A stretch of 64,000 bases of DNA from SOJA01 sp964598485 (GTDB lineage: Archaea; Thermoproteota; Bathyarchaeia; Bathyarchaeales; Bathycorpusculaceae), in contig CAZRCD010000004.1 in the NCBI GenBank assembly GCA_964598485.1, positions 85,079 to 149,078 of the forward strand, read 5' to 3'. The notes under the pieces were generated by a model. The model ran no database searches and was not told where the DNA came from. It was given only the letters and a program-made list of their open reading frames with translations. This document shows, in pieces, positions 1 to 9,259 of the stretch; the stretch's first letter is position 1; every line of letters begins with the position of its first letter. The position numbers and the translations under genes are program-made.

Positions 1-1
1 T

Positions 2-1219
2 GAGATAAAGAATCTCGATCCAGAAGAGGCTGTAACACTTTTAACAGTGCTTGAGGACGGACAGCTTCCAATAACTGTGAGAGATCGGTTTCATGGTGGA
101 GGCACAGCTGCTATGGCAGTGTCAACGGAGCCTGTGCCTGCTATAACGTTTCTGGTTGGGGCTGGGAACTTCGACAGCATAAGCAAGATTCATCCAGCCT
201 TGATGGATCGTATTTATGGTTATGGCAAAGTTGTGAGAATGAATAATGACATGCCTAACACGTTGGAGAATAGGCGTAAATACGTGCAGTACATAGTGCA
301 GGAAGTTAAACGTTTTAACCTTGCGCCATTCAGTAGGGAAGCGTGCAAGGAGATTGTGGAAGAGGGTAGGCGAAGAAGTAACAAGAAAGATGCTTTGACG
401 ACGAAGTTTAGACCTTTGATTTCGATTATTAAGACTGCTGCAACGCTGGCGATGAATGAGGATTGCAAAGTTGTTGAAAGAAGGCATGTTCGGGATGCTA
501 TAGAAAATCACTGTAAGACAATTCAGAGGCAGATATTGGAGCATGAAATTAACGAGAGAGGCAAGCTTTTGGAAATTAAGCCTGAAGGAGTTAAACCTGG
601 CCAGATACACGGTTTGGCTGTTGTTAGAGATCCGTACAGCGGAGAAATGACTGGCAGTGTCTTGTGCGTTAAGGCTAACATGGCTAAGATAAGTGAGCTT
701 CCAAGAAATTATTCATTTAAGGGTTATTATAATGTGACTGGGGTGGCTAAGGGTCAGAGTTTCATTGCGGATAGTATAGTGAAAGTTAGAAGTGTGATTC
801 TGCAGAAATATGGGGTTGATATAGCGCAGGACTTTTTGACGCATATTGATTTCGCTCAGTCTTATGGTGTGGATGGTCCTTCGGCTGGTGTGACGATGGC
901 TGTGTTGCTTTGTTCGCTTATTGAGGGGAAGATGATAAGGCAGGATGTGGCTGTTACTGGAGAGATAAATCTTGGTGTTGGAGATTCTATTCAAATAACC
1001 GCTGTTGGTGGGGTTTACGAGAAGATTAAGGCTGCTGAGGCTTGGGGTTTCAAGAGGGTGGTTGTTCCTAAAAAGAATTATGAACATTCGATTGATGTTA
1101 AGGATTATAAAATTAAGGTTGTGCCAGCAGCCACATTAGATGACTACTTAAGAGAATGCTTGGTTGAAAAGCCAACGCTCAAAATTCCAATTCAAACTTA
1201 CAAGCGCAAGAAACACTAA
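2..1219 (+). CDS. lonB: Archaeal Lon protease (LonB), C-terminal part, truncated by window edge
   Basis: The reading frame is already open at base 2, so the ATPase core and N-terminus lie outside the window. What remains is the end of the AAA+ lid and the whole S16 protease domain. The catalytic serine sits in DGPSAGVTM (bases 881-883) and the catalytic lysine in GGVYEKIKAA (about base 1022), the classical Ser-Lys dyad. LonB of archaea is a membrane-anchored ATP-dependent protease for quality control; the anchor would be in the missing part. The stretch before the lysine reads GEINLGVGDSIQITAVGG, longer than the usual G-x-V-x-PIGG loop, but the catalytic residues are intact. Confidence 0.93.
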   Translation, partial: EIKNLDPEEAVTLLTVLEDGQLPITVRDRFHGGGTAAMAVSTEPVPAITFLVGAGNFDSISKIHPALMDRIYGYGKVVRMNNDMPNTLENRRKYVQYIVQEVKRFNLAPFSREACKEIVEEGRRRSNKKDALTTKFRPLISIIKTAATLAMNEDCKVVERRHVRDAIENHCKTIQRQILEHEINERGKLLEIKPEGVKPGQIHGLAVVRDPYSGEMTGSVLCVKANMAKISELPRNYSFKGYYNVTGVAKGQSFIADSIVKVRSVILQKYGVDIAQDFLTHIDFAQSYGVDGPSAGVTMAVLLCSLIEGKMIRQDVAVTGEINLGVGDSIQITAVGGVYEKIKAAEAWGFKRVVVPKKNYEHSIDVKDYKIKVVPAATLDDYLRECLVEKPTLKIPIQTYKRKKH

Positions 1220-1695
1220 GAGGCGATATCTCCCGCAAATCCCCTCCTTTTCTGAAAGCAGAGTTACCGAGTTCCAATCCCAGATCTATTTTGTTCCAAA
1301 TATCGGTGAATGTTAAAAAAATATAGGGGTAATCATTTTATGTGTTGGAAAGAAGTTTAAATTGCTTACGATTGCGTGATTTTCTAATATGGTTGGTGGC
1401 CTATGCTTGAGGACTTTTTCCTTTTATCATTTGTCGCATTTCCACCAAACTGGTGTTCTTGTTGAATCTTTCAACGTGCAGAAAGAGCAATGCTTCACTT
1501 TCTTCATTGGGCTGCAGGCTCTAAAAAGATCGACGAGATCAAAGGCATTTATATCTCCAGAAAATTCAAGAGATTTGGGTCTTACAGGGTCTAGTTATAT
1601 TTTTATAAGTATAGGTAACTGTAAGATTTCTAGGCTTGAAGGAAAACCTAGTTAAAAATTGGATTCTAGAATTCTTCAGCGTGGAGAGTTCATTA
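1220..1695. other. Intergenic region with possible decayed or very short reading frames
   Basis: This 476-base stretch has no convincing full gene. A frame at 1490-1594 (+) encodes 34 residues ending in GSKKIDEIKGIYISRKF-type sequence that looks protein-like; the same frame is open upstream from an ATG at 1403 but is broken by TGA at 1463. This could be a short gene remnant. AT-rich TTATATTTTTATAAG around 1594-1610 is a plausible TATA region for the downstream nuclease gene. No tRNA is seen. Confidence 0.35.
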
Positions 1696-2142
1696 ATGGT
1701 TAGGGAAGTTGATAAGGCTGAAATTCGCAGATGGCGCAGAAGAGGCTTCTACAGCGAAACAGTCCTCGTAAAACTTCTACAAAAAAACGGATACAACGCC
1801 GTTCGAATCCCAGTCAGCAACCCAAGCCTCAGCCCCCTACCAGACGTCATAGCCAGAAAAAACCTACACGTCTACGCTTTTGAGGTTAAAAACGCCAAGT
1901 ACTACGCTTATTTCCCAAGAAAACAAATTGAAAAACTCTTCAGATTCCTAGACGAACTAATCCCAAGACCAAACCAATACAAACACGCAGTGCTTGCAGC
2001 ACACTTGGGCAAAAAATGGATTTTCAGACAAATACAATGGAAAGACTGGGAAGAAGACAAACTGCCAGAAAAAGAAAGAATCATAAAGCGAGACAGAGGA
2101 AACTTCAAAATAGAAAACGGAGGCAAAAATGAACATGAATAA
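1696..2142 (+). CDS. hjc: Holliday junction resolvase Hjc-like nuclease
   Basis: A 148-residue PD-(D/E)XK nuclease of the archaeal Hjc size. The fold's catalytic set is visible: Glu21 in the first helix, Asp50 in LPDVIAR, and Glu63-x-Lys65 in FEVKNAK. Hjc resolves four-way DNA junctions during recombination. The ATG at 1696 is preferred because GGAG lies at a normal distance upstream; a TTG at 1636 would add 20 residues unlike the family start. The tail after residue 115 is lysine/glutamate rich and longer than minimal Hjc. The stop overlaps the ABC ATPase start by 14 bases, so the genes are probably co-transcribed, though the functions look unrelated. Confidence 0.82.
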   Translation: MVREVDKAEIRRWRRRGFYSETVLVKLLQKNGYNAVRIPVSNPSLSPLPDVIARKNLHVYAFEVKNAKYYAYFPRKQIEKLFRFLDELIPRPNQYKHAVLAAHLGKKWIFRQIQWKDWEEDKLPEKERIIKRDRGNFKIENGGKNEHE

Positions 2143-2818
2143 AACTGTAGTCTCAGCATCTTCTTTGTGCAAGACTTACCAAATCGGCAACGTCAACATT
2201 GAAGCCTTAAAAGACATAAACCTTAAAGTTGAAAAAGGCAAATTCATAGCCATCAGCGGTCCCTCAGGTGCCGGAAAAACAACACTACTAAACATCATCG
2301 GCGGCATCGACAAGCCCACAACCGGAAAAATCATTGTTTTTAAACACGATCTAACCATTGAAAACGAAGATTCCTTAGCAGATTTCCGATGCAACAACGT
2401 AGGCTTCGTCTTCCAATCCTACAATCTCATATCCACATTGACTGTTGCTGAAAACATCGCTTTTCCAATGGAGTGGGCTCGCAAACCAGACGATCACATA
2501 AAAAACCATGTCGGAGAACTGTTGGAAATTGTAAACTTAGAGCACAGAACTGAACATTTCCCGTTTCAATTAAGCGGCGGTGAACAACAGCGTGTTGCCT
2601 TTGCCCGTGCGCTCGCAAATGACCCACCATTACTTCTCGTCGATGAACCTACTGGAAATTTGGATACAAAAACAGGCTTAAAAATCGTGGAATTACTTCA
2701 GAAATTAAAAGACAAAGGCAAAACGATTATTGTTGCAACCCATGACGAGCGAATAATCCAAATTGCAGACAATAAATTGCTTTTGGAAGGTGGAAAGCTG
2801 GTAAGTTTAGATGAGTGA
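2129..2818 (+). CDS. ABC transporter ATP-binding protein (LolD/MacB type)
   Basis: A 229-residue nucleotide-binding subunit with Walker A GPSGAGKT at residues 44-51, Q-loop in VFQSYN, signature LSGGEQQR, Walker B LLLVDEPTGNLD and switch His in ATHDE. The order and sequence match the LolD/MacB/YknY group, which powers mechanotransmission or export of lipoproteins, peptides or antibiotics rather than solute import. It overlaps the permease gene by 8 bases, so the two form one exporter. The ATG at 2129 is followed by a second ATG at 2135; either may be used. Confidence 0.92.
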   Translation: MNMNKTVVSASSLCKTYQIGNVNIEALKDINLKVEKGKFIAISGPSGAGKTTLLNIIGGIDKPTTGKIIVFKHDLTIENEDSLADFRCNNVGFVFQSYNLISTLTVAENIAFPMEWARKPDDHIKNHVGELLEIVNLEHRTEHFPFQLSGGEQQRVAFARALANDPPLLLVDEPTGNLDTKTGLKIVELLQKLKDKGKTIIVATHDERIIQIADNKLLLEGGKLVSLDE

Positions 2819-4673
2819 AACATCTTTTCCGATAAACGATCTGCTACGAAGAAAACTTCAAACAGGCCTAACTATCGCCAGCTTAACTTTGTGCGTTGCA
2901 TTAACGGTTTATCTTCTTCTTTTCGGAGAAAACATAGGCTTTGAAATTTCACAAGTAGCAGAAGGTAAGCTGACAGCAGGTTTATCAGTGGTCTTTTCCC
3001 AGTTCATACTTTTCATTGCACTATTAATCGTAGTCACTGGAGCAGTAATTGTTTCTTTCATGATTTTTGTGATGATGTCCCAGCGAACCAAAGATATCGG
3101 GCTAATGAGAGCCTCTGGATGCCCAAACGATTTGATTTTCGGCTATTTCATGACAGAACTTCTCATAATCACATCTGTTAGCTGCTTTCTCGGCGTGATC
3201 TTTGGAATACTAGCAGACTACGCTTCAATCGGCTTGTTCAACTTCCTTGGTTTTCAAATCTTGCAGAAACCAATCAATTTTTGGCTAGTTCTCTTTGTTT
3301 TCGTGCTTTTCTTTGTGCTCACTATAATCTTTGGAGTAAAACCGATTCTGGACGTAACTAAGGTTGAACCAGCTAAGGCGATTTCGCCAACCTACCATTT
3401 TGGATTGAGCAAAGAACCAGGATTTAAGGTTATTTCAAAGTCAAGTTTCACTTTTAAAATTGCTCTAAGAAGTTTGTTTCGCAGAAAATCAGCAACCATA
3501 AGAATTGTTTTGTGCTTGGCAACAGTCTTCACGTTAATTACCGTAGCCGTTGCAGGAGGGATAATTGCTGATCAAACCACTAAAAGCTGGGTTGAGAAAG
3601 CCGTAGGCAGAGACATAATTTTGATAGCCCATCAAGACATGTGCAACCAATACAAAAGTCTACTGTCAAGATTTCACGAAGCAGGTGAGAGTTCACAATT
3701 CAACTACACAGAGGAGGAGTACTTAGTATCAGAAAACCTTCTAAACCAGCTGAACGCAATGTCGGACATACACATTGATGCACGTTTAGTCATAGAAGCT
3801 CATGTGAAGGAAGTTCCAGGTGTAATCATTGATCCTGAGACTGCGACTACGAGTTCTGTTGGCGATAAGCGTGAGGGCGAATCCCTGATTGTCGGCGTTG
3901 AACCTGAAAACGTGTTAGGCGAATGGTTTATTGAAGGTGAATTTCTGGAAAAGAATAAGGAGTGGGAAGTGATGATAGGAGATTCCTTAGCTCAGAAAAT
4001 GTTTTCGAAGCCCTTAAATCAAAGCATATTATTCTACGGAAGAATTTTTGACGTGGCTGGCGTTTGTCTAGACCCTATTAACAACGGAAATGTTACTTAT
4101 ACGTCTCTTGAAGTCTTGCAAAATGCAATAGATGTATCAAAACCCAACATCGTTATGGTTAGAGTTGACTCAACTAATCGTACAGAAATGTTAGACCAAA
4201 TAGAAAAAACTATCGAGGATGTAAATCCAGATTTTACGGTTTTTGAGCTTAATGAAGTATTGGAAGAAAATCTCAGTTTTCTTGGGCACATCTGGTCTAT
4301 CATAATGTTTTTGCCTTTATTCTCTCTAATAGCAGCATCTCTGTGCTTGATAGGCTATGTTGTACTTGCCATAGCTGAGCAACGCCGAGAACTAGGCGTC
4401 TTAAGGGCGTTGGGGATAAAGCCTAAAACGGTCACAAAAATCGTTTCGGAACAGAGTTTCATAATTTTGCTTTCAAGTTTCGGCGCAGGAGTTCCAATAG
4501 GGATAATCCTCACTTTGCTAATTTTAGTTCCCGAACCAATAATCACAAGTTACACAGTTCTTGAGATAGCTGGATGGCTACTGATCTCCTTGCTTGTGAT
4601 GTTTGTTTCAAGCCTGTATCCAACCCTAAAATTTGCGAGAAAGTCAATTCTAGAAATCATGAATCAGCCTTGA
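2811..4673 (+). CDS. ABC transporter permease, two FtsX-like domains
   Basis: A 620-residue integral membrane protein. A hydrophobic segment near residues 15-40 is followed by a three-helix FtsX module (about 55-195, with the typical RTKDIGLMRASG stretch), a second N-terminal helix near 230, a large extracellular domain (about 255-480) and a second FtsX module (about 490-620, with EQRRELGVLRALG). The duplicated FtsX layout is that of permeases in the MacB/LolCE superfamily that work with the preceding ATPase. Substrate cannot be told from sequence. No periplasmic adaptor gene is next to it, as expected for an archaeon. Confidence 0.9.
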   Translation: MSETSFPINDLLRRKLQTGLTIASLTLCVALTVYLLLFGENIGFEISQVAEGKLTAGLSVVFSQFILFIALLIVVTGAVIVSFMIFVMMSQRTKDIGLMRASGCPNDLIFGYFMTELLIITSVSCFLGVIFGILADYASIGLFNFLGFQILQKPINFWLVLFVFVLFFVLTIIFGVKPILDVTKVEPAKAISPTYHFGLSKEPGFKVISKSSFTFKIALRSLFRRKSATIRIVLCLATVFTLITVAVAGGIIADQTTKSWVEKAVGRDIILIAHQDMCNQYKSLLSRFHEAGESSQFNYTEEEYLVSENLLNQLNAMSDIHIDARLVIEAHVKEVPGVIIDPETATTSSVGDKREGESLIVGVEPENVLGEWFIEGEFLEKNKEWEVMIGDSLAQKMFSKPLNQSILFYGRIFDVAGVCLDPINNGNVTYTSLEVLQNAIDVSKPNIVMVRVDSTNRTEMLDQIEKTIEDVNPDFTVFELNEVLEENLSFLGHIWSIIMFLPLFSLIAASLCLIGYVVLAIAEQRRELGVLRALGIKPKTVTKIVSEQSFIILLSSFGAGVPIGIILTLLILVPEPIITSYTVLEIAGWLLISLLVMFVSSLYPTLKFARKSILEIMNQP

Positions 4674-4741
4674 AGGGCTGAAGCGAAACGAATTTAAGGT
4701 TTTAGTGTATCTTGTAAAGGTACTTCCACAGGTGAAAACAC

Positions 4742-5011
4742 ATGGCTCAAACGATTCAAGGAATAATAGTGAATTATCGAGTAGGTCCAGGAACTCAGAG
4801 GTCAAAAGAGTGTATAATCAGGTTTGCACACGTAACTTTAAGTTCTGAAGCAGGCAGGCTTATTGGGCGAAAGGTTGCTTGGAAGGTTGGAAAGAAGAAG
4901 ATCGTTGGGAAAATTGTGGCTTTGCACGGTGATAAAGGCTTGGTCCGAGCAAGATTTAGAAAGGGTGTGCCAGGTCAGGCTTTAGGTACAACCGTTGAGT
5001 TAGTTGGCTAA
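4742..5011 (+). CDS. rpl35ae: 50S ribosomal protein L35Ae
   Basis: An 89-residue protein matching archaeal/eukaryotic L35Ae through its length: GIIVNYRVGPGTQRSKECI at the start, GRKVAWKVGKKKIVGKI in the middle and the GLVRARFRKGVPGQALGT ending typical of the beta-barrel family. It is part of the large ribosomal subunit. GGTGA lies a few bases before ATG 4742. Its stop codon overlaps the stop of the convergent nuclease-like gene by 4 bases. Confidence 0.95.
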   Translation: MAQTIQGIIVNYRVGPGTQRSKECIIRFAHVTLSSEAGRLIGRKVAWKVGKKKIVGKIVALHGDKGLVRARFRKGVPGQALGTTVELVG

Positions 5012-5691
5012 GCGTTTTGAAAAATGTTTAAGCGAGTCTGCGTAGCTGGTAGTTGGTTTAGAAAATCTTGTAGCTGAAGCACGGGAACGATGGGAACTTT
5101 ATTGTAGAATTTTGATCTGACAGTGGTAAGGGATAAGATGGCTGGGATAAGTTTGAATCTATTCCATGAGGCACAGTCGATTTTTTCGGTTAGTTTTGGC
5201 ATTGATTCAGCTAGGGCAGATGTTCTTTCAACTTGTTCCTCAACGATTCTTTTTATTGCGGATGGGTACATTCCATGATGCCAATGCTTACAATCAGCAC
5301 ATGCCACTATTGGTTTTCTACATGCCATTATGTCCATTTCCCATCTTCTTCCAGCATGCTTAAACCTTAAATTTCTCGCGACGCTGTAGCCGTTCCGCTC
5401 AAAAGCAATAGCAGCAATGTTCTCAAACTCTTTCCAATCAAGAACACCACTTACACGCTCAACATCACCACCCAACTCGATGGCATGAACAGCTAATTTC
5501 AGACGTTTTAAACTGTTCACCTCTATAAGTTTATTCTGCAAATAAAGTAGCCCATCATTTTGCAACTTTTTGATCAAATCTTCAGCAATCGCGGACGGAA
5601 TTTTTGCGTCTTCCCTTACTAATTCAATTCCGATAGGCCCGTTCTTGGTGAGTTTTAAAATAGAAATAATCAACTCTCTTTCAATATCCAT
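5008..5691 (-). CDS. wHTH protein with restriction-endonuclease-like domain
   Basis: A 227-residue protein with an N-terminal winged helix (about 1-75; GPIGIELVREDAKIPSAIAEDLIKKL) and a C-terminal PD-(D/E)XK-like fold: Glu in FENIAAIAFERNGY, Asp in RRWEMDIMA and the ACADCKHW strand giving the catalytic lysine. This arrangement is widespread in archaea with unknown function; the nuclease fold suggests DNA repair or housekeeping DNA processing rather than a restriction system because no methyltransferase is adjacent. It ends convergent with L35Ae. Confidence 0.7.
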   Translation of the reverse strand: MDIERELIISILKLTKNGPIGIELVREDAKIPSAIAEDLIKKLQNDGLLYLQNKLIEVNSLKRLKLAVHAIELGGDVERVSGVLDWKEFENIAAIAFERNGYSVARNLRFKHAGRRWEMDIMACRKPIVACADCKHWHHGMYPSAIKRIVEEQVERTSALAESMPKLTEKIDCASWNRFKLIPAILSLTTVRSKFYNKVPIVPVLQLQDFLNQLPATQTRLNIFQNA

Positions 5692-6246
5692 TTAATCCTC
5701 TCCGAAGATTCTACACAATAATGCCTAAAAAAATCCGTTTTTGCTTATTGCTTAAAAGCTTTTCCATAAGATATTTTCCGCTCAGATTCCGAATAAGCAA
5801 TAAATCTTTTTTTAAGATACGTTCAAAATTGTACACGCGGGTTTTCACCTTCCAGCTTTGGTTTCTTCCCTACCTCCAAGCTCTAGGGGGAAAGAAAAGC
5901 CCGTACTTTTTTTGTTGTTTTTGCATCTGCCTATAGTCAACCTTTTACTGTGAAAAACTCCGGAATAATTTAGTGGGAGACGCATACACCGTTTTCTTTT
6001 TGAAAGTTAAATATGGTAAAAAAATGTTTTGAGTTGACACCCATTTACAATTTGGTGAACACTCAAACTGCTAAGAAAATCGCGAAAAGAAGACATAGCG
6101 AAACGAAGGTTTTTTTGTCTGTCTTAAAAAGAGAACTTTCTGTAACAGATTTAGCCATTAGCTGAAGTTTATGCTGAAACCAACGAAAAAAGTCAAAAAG
6201 AAGCTTAAGTAATTTAAATGTTAAACAAACACTAGATAAACGTAAA
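5692..6246. other. Intergenic region with a 10-bp inverted repeat
   Basis: No gene of credible coding quality is seen in this 555-base, AT-rich stretch. It contains perfect inverted arms TTATTGCTTA (5745-5754) and TAAGCAATAA (5794-5803) separated by 39 bases, whose role is unknown. The right end carries the promoter of the aminotransferase gene. Confidence 0.4.
6212..6219 (+). promoter_or_regulatory. TATA box of the aminotransferase gene
   Basis: ATTTAAAT in an AT-rich context, centred about 31 bases before ATG 6247. The spacing predicts a start site at or within a few bases of the ATG, hence a leaderless transcript. Confidence 0.5.
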
Positions 6247-7560
6247 ATGGAAGTGTTATCCAGCATGTTTGATTCATATATTTCCAAAACTCGAAAATCC
6301 AAGGAACTATATGAAAGAGCAAAAAGTGTTCTTCCAGCCGGGGTTTCTTATGCAATAAGGCATTTTGAGCCCTATCCATTCTACACTGCTAGAGCGAAGG
6401 GAAGCAAGCTTTTCGATGTTGATGGAAACGAGTACGTTGACTTTTGGCTGGGGCACACAGCCCTTATTCTCGGTCACAGCCCACCAGCAGTTGTAGAAGC
6501 AGTTAAGAAACAACTTGAAAACGGCACCCATTACGGAACATCCCACGAACTAGAAATCAAGTTAACCGAGCAAATTGTCAAAATTGTAGCAAGCGCGGAA
6601 ATGGTACGTTTCACCAATTCAGGAACAGAAGCAAACATGTATGCCACACGCTTAGCCCGTGCATACACCGACAGAAGCAAAATCGCTAAATTCGAAGGCG
6701 GATGGCACGGAGGATACGATGCACTTCATACAAGCGTCAAATACCCGTTCGATATTCCAGAATCCGCCGGCTTAACAACTGGAGCCCTGCAAGACACTAT
6801 AGTTTTACCTTTCAACGATCTTGAAGGAGTTAAAGAAAGGTTGAAAAACAAAGAAGTTGCCTCCGTTGTAATTGAACCCGTCCTCGGAGCTGGCGGAGGC
6901 ATCCCAGCGGAAAAAGAATTTCTAAAAGGGCTAAGGGAACTTTGCGATGACAAAGGTATTCTGTTAATTTTCGATGAGGTAATCACTGGTTTCAGGTTAG
7001 CTCCTGGAGGAGGACAACAATATTATGGCGCAACACCGGACATAACAGTTTTCGGAAAAATATTGGGAGGAGGCTTTCCAATAGGCGCCTTTTGTGGACG
7101 CAGAGAAATCATGGAAAGAATAGATACGCTTGCTTATGAACGTCCACACTACTCTTTTCACGGTGGAACCTTCGCAGCAAATCCCATATCAATGACAGCT
7201 GGTTTGGCAACACTGAAAATTCTCGCAGACGGGCAACTAATAAACGAGCTGAATAATGTTGGAGGAAAGATCAGAGAAAAGCTAAGAGAAATCTTCGAAG
7301 CAGATGGCGTGGACGTGCAAGTTACGGGAGCAGGCTCCCTCTTCAACACACACTTCACAAAAGAAGAAGTGAAAGATGCCCGTGCAGCCTCTAAAGCCGA
7401 TAGGAAGAAACAGGTTGATTATCATCTAAACTTGATTGCAAATGGAGTCTTCGTCCTACCAACACACACTGGAGCCCTAAGCACTGCACACTCTGAAACC
7501 GACATAAAAAAGTTGCTTTTGGAAACAGAGAAATATGCGAGACAATGTGAAAGAATGTAG
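6247..7560 (+). CDS. Class III aminotransferase, glutamate-1-semialdehyde aminomutase (HemL) family
   Basis: A 437-residue PLP-dependent fold-type I enzyme. Asp243-Glu244 (LLIFDEVITGFR) and the Schiff-base lysine Lys271 in VFGKILGGGFPIGAF are present, and the N-terminal LPAGVSYAIRHFEPYPF / GHTALILGH pattern matches the HemL branch. HemL converts glutamate-1-semialdehyde to 5-aminolevulinate, but many archaeal paralogues in this branch act on other amino acids and no other tetrapyrrole gene is nearby, so I do not give the symbol. ATG 6247 fits the TATA spacing; ATG 6265 is an alternative start. Confidence 0.83.
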   Translation: MEVLSSMFDSYISKTRKSKELYERAKSVLPAGVSYAIRHFEPYPFYTARAKGSKLFDVDGNEYVDFWLGHTALILGHSPPAVVEAVKKQLENGTHYGTSHELEIKLTEQIVKIVASAEMVRFTNSGTEANMYATRLARAYTDRSKIAKFEGGWHGGYDALHTSVKYPFDIPESAGLTTGALQDTIVLPFNDLEGVKERLKNKEVASVVIEPVLGAGGGIPAEKEFLKGLRELCDDKGILLIFDEVITGFRLAPGGGQQYYGATPDITVFGKILGGGFPIGAFCGRREIMERIDTLAYERPHYSFHGGTFAANPISMTAGLATLKILADGQLINELNNVGGKIREKLREIFEADGVDVQVTGAGSLFNTHFTKEEVKDARAASKADRKKQVDYHLNLIANGVFVLPTHTGALSTAHSETDIKKLLLETEKYARQCERM

Positions 7561-7587
7561 AAAGAACTCACCATACTACCCCAAATT

Positions 7588-8211
7588 TCATTTTTTCAGT
7601 TGCCTAAGCATGAATTCAGCCCTTCTCAAATCCAAAGGAGTATTAACATTAAAAAATGTTCTAAGCTTTGGGTCTAATTGCCGTAGCACAAGCGTGGAAA
7701 TGTAACGTACACCTCGCAACTCATCCACCATGGAATGCATATCCGATTTTCCAACATTTAAAGCTTTTTTTGCAGCTTCTACTGCTGGTTTTGTGCAATA
7801 GACCGCTTGCAACGGTTCTATGTAACCGTTCGGCCAACGCGGAATAACCGCATTTTTGCCTATGCATAATTCATGCAAAAGCAAGAGAATGTCCCTTGAA
7901 ACCAGAGGGGTGTCGCATGGAAGGAGAAGTGAATGCTTTCCGTTTGCGTTTCCAAAACCAGTTAATGCGCCTATGAGTGGACTTTGCATGTCATTTGCGT
8001 CAATAACAATACGTACGTTTGAACCAGTTACTTTCGCAAAATTTTCAGCTTGAACTTTTGAACTAACAACAATGATTGTTTCGTCAATGATACCCTGAAG
8101 CACGTTTAGAACATGTTTTATGAGAGGCTTACCTGCCAAAAGCATCAATCCTTTGTTCTGTCCAAATCTATTGGAGAAGCCTCCTGCAAGAATTACTGCT
8201 GATTTATCCAA
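7588..8211 (-). CDS. mobA: MobA-like molybdenum cofactor guanylyltransferase
   Basis: A 207-residue nucleotidyltransferase with the start motif LAGGFSNRFGQNKGL (residues 8-22), which holds the nucleotide-binding loop and Lys, and LPCDTPLVS near residue 97 for the metal-binding Asp. The family attaches GMP to molybdopterin. The HSMVDEL region and the FFNVNTPLDL motif near the C-terminus are also typical of MobA. No other molybdopterin gene is in the window, so another NTP-transferase substrate remains possible. Confidence 0.82.
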   Translation of the reverse strand: MDKSAVILAGGFSNRFGQNKGLMLLAGKPLIKHVLNVLQGIIDETIIVVSSKVQAENFAKVTGSNVRIVIDANDMQSPLIGALTGFGNANGKHSLLLPCDTPLVSRDILLLLHELCIGKNAVIPRWPNGYIEPLQAVYCTKPAVEAAKKALNVGKSDMHSMVDELRGVRYISTLVLRQLDPKLRTFFNVNTPLDLRRAEFMLRQLKK

Positions 8212-8340
8212 TAATTGATTGTCCCCACTGCTGTTGTGAATTTACGTGTTGAGTGTTTTTGTTGCTCTATAAATTTTTAGTTTAAGCAATATTGCGAAAG
8301 CGGAATAAGAGTATATTATCACAAACACTCAAATCATCAT

Positions 8341-8466
8341 GTGAAAGAGATGAACGCTGAAATTAAAGAATTAAATCGCATGATATGTAAAAACTGTGAT
8401 GCGAAGGACTATACTGAATGTAAGAAATGCAAAATCTATCAGTTAATAAACCAAATAGCGCAGTAA
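8341..8466 (+). CDS. Small CxxC...CxxC protein
   Basis: A 41-codon frame (38 residues if ATG 8350 is used) on the strand opposite its neighbours. It contains CKNC and CKKC separated by eight residues, a likely zinc-binding knuckle, in a lysine/glutamate-rich context, and ends two bases before the convergent ParA-type gene's stop. GAAAGAG just before ATG 8350 is a weak ribosome binding site. The spaced cysteine pairs make chance translation unlikely. Function is unknown. Confidence 0.55.
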   Translation: MKEMNAEIKELNRMICKNCDAKDYTECKKCKIYQLINQIAQ

Positions 8467-8467
8467 C

Positions 8468-9259
8468 TCACACCGAATTGTTTCTTTCTATCTTGTCCGC
8501 CATTTCATCCACAATTTTGCTGAAGAGATGTTCCGGCTTTTCTTGAACGAAGATGATGGCTCCTTCAGCCTTTGCAACATCACAGAAACAAGGTATCATG
8601 CCTAAAACTGGAGTTTGATACATGTCTTCAATCTTTTTTCCCAAACTGTTTTTTCCAGATTTTGAAGAAATGTCGTATAAAACTCTGTTCATGACTATCT
8701 CGGTTTTTTTCTCGAACAAGTCATAAAGCTCATCCAGCATACGTTTTGTTCCTTCAACATCAGACCTGTCGAAGGTCGTCGCCACAATCACTAGGTCCGC
8801 GCTTACTATAGCGTTTATAGATGAGTATTGTAGTCCCGGGCTTGTGTCAAAAATGAGGTAGTCAAAAGCTTTGTCATTTAGGAGTGAATTTCTAAGGGCC
8901 AAAAGTCTTCCTAAAGCCCTCATCTCCCACTTTCTGTCCTTTGCAGACATTTCTCTAATGGCTTCTGTTGACGGATTAGCCAACACGACAGACAGTTTAC
9001 CTCCACCATTGATTCTGTTGCTTATGTCTATCAAAGCCTTGTCAATTTTGCACGTTCCATTTAAATAATCGTTCAACCAGCATTCCACTTCTTTAGAACT
9101 GAAAAACGTGGCAAGGCTTGGAGCTCGGAAGTCAAGATCCATCAAGCATACTTTTTTGCCGTGTTTTGCGAAGGATGTAGCTAAATTTATAGAAATATGA
9201 GTTTTTCCGGTTCCACCCTTGTATGAGTGCACAGCTATTATCTTGTCCAAGATAATCAC
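8468..9259 (-). CDS. ParA/MinD-family ATPase
   Basis: A 263-residue SIMIBI ATPase. The deviant Walker A KGGTGKTH is at residues 14-21, Walker A' reads LMDLDFRAPS and Walker B region is YLIFDTSPGL, followed by the switch SADLVIVATTFDRSDVEGT. Such ATPases form ATP-dependent dimers on DNA or membrane and position plasmids, chromosomes or protein complexes. Its start overlaps the stop of the upstream wHTH gene by 4 bases (ATGA), so the two are translationally coupled and probably a functional pair in the manner of ParA and a DNA-binding partner. Confidence 0.85.
   Translation of the reverse strand: MIILDKIIAVHSYKGGTGKTHISINLATSFAKHGKKVCLMDLDFRAPSLATFFSSKEVECWLNDYLNGTCKIDKALIDISNRINGGGKLSVVLANPSTEAIREMSAKDRKWEMRALGRLLALRNSLLNDKAFDYLIFDTSPGLQYSSINAIVSADLVIVATTFDRSDVEGTKRMLDELYDLFEKKTEIVMNRVLYDISSKSGKNSLGKKIEDMYQTPVLGMIPCFCDVAKAEGAIIFVQEKPEHLFSKIVDEMADKIERNNSV

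Noticed and set aside
1220..1320. Possible tRNA suggested by GAGTTCCAATCCC
   Set aside because: No matching acceptor, D-arm or anticodon stem could be paired around it.
1403..1594. In-frame TGA at 1463 as a selenocysteine codon
   Set aside because: No SECIS-like structure or redox context; the first part is not protein-like enough.
1389..1655. Plus-strand frame of 88 codons before the Hjc-like gene
   Set aside because: Composition is unlike a protein (Ser/Phe/His-rich without pattern), and the neighbouring frame at 1490-1594 looks more protein-like; it also overlaps the nuclease start region.
5721..5936. 71-codon Phe/Leu-rich frame
   Set aside because: Composition reflects AT-rich intergenic DNA; no start signal.
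6247..7560. Assigning hemL and a tetrapyrrole role
   Set aside because: Family match is good but no hem genes are nearby and class III paralogues are common, so only the family is given.
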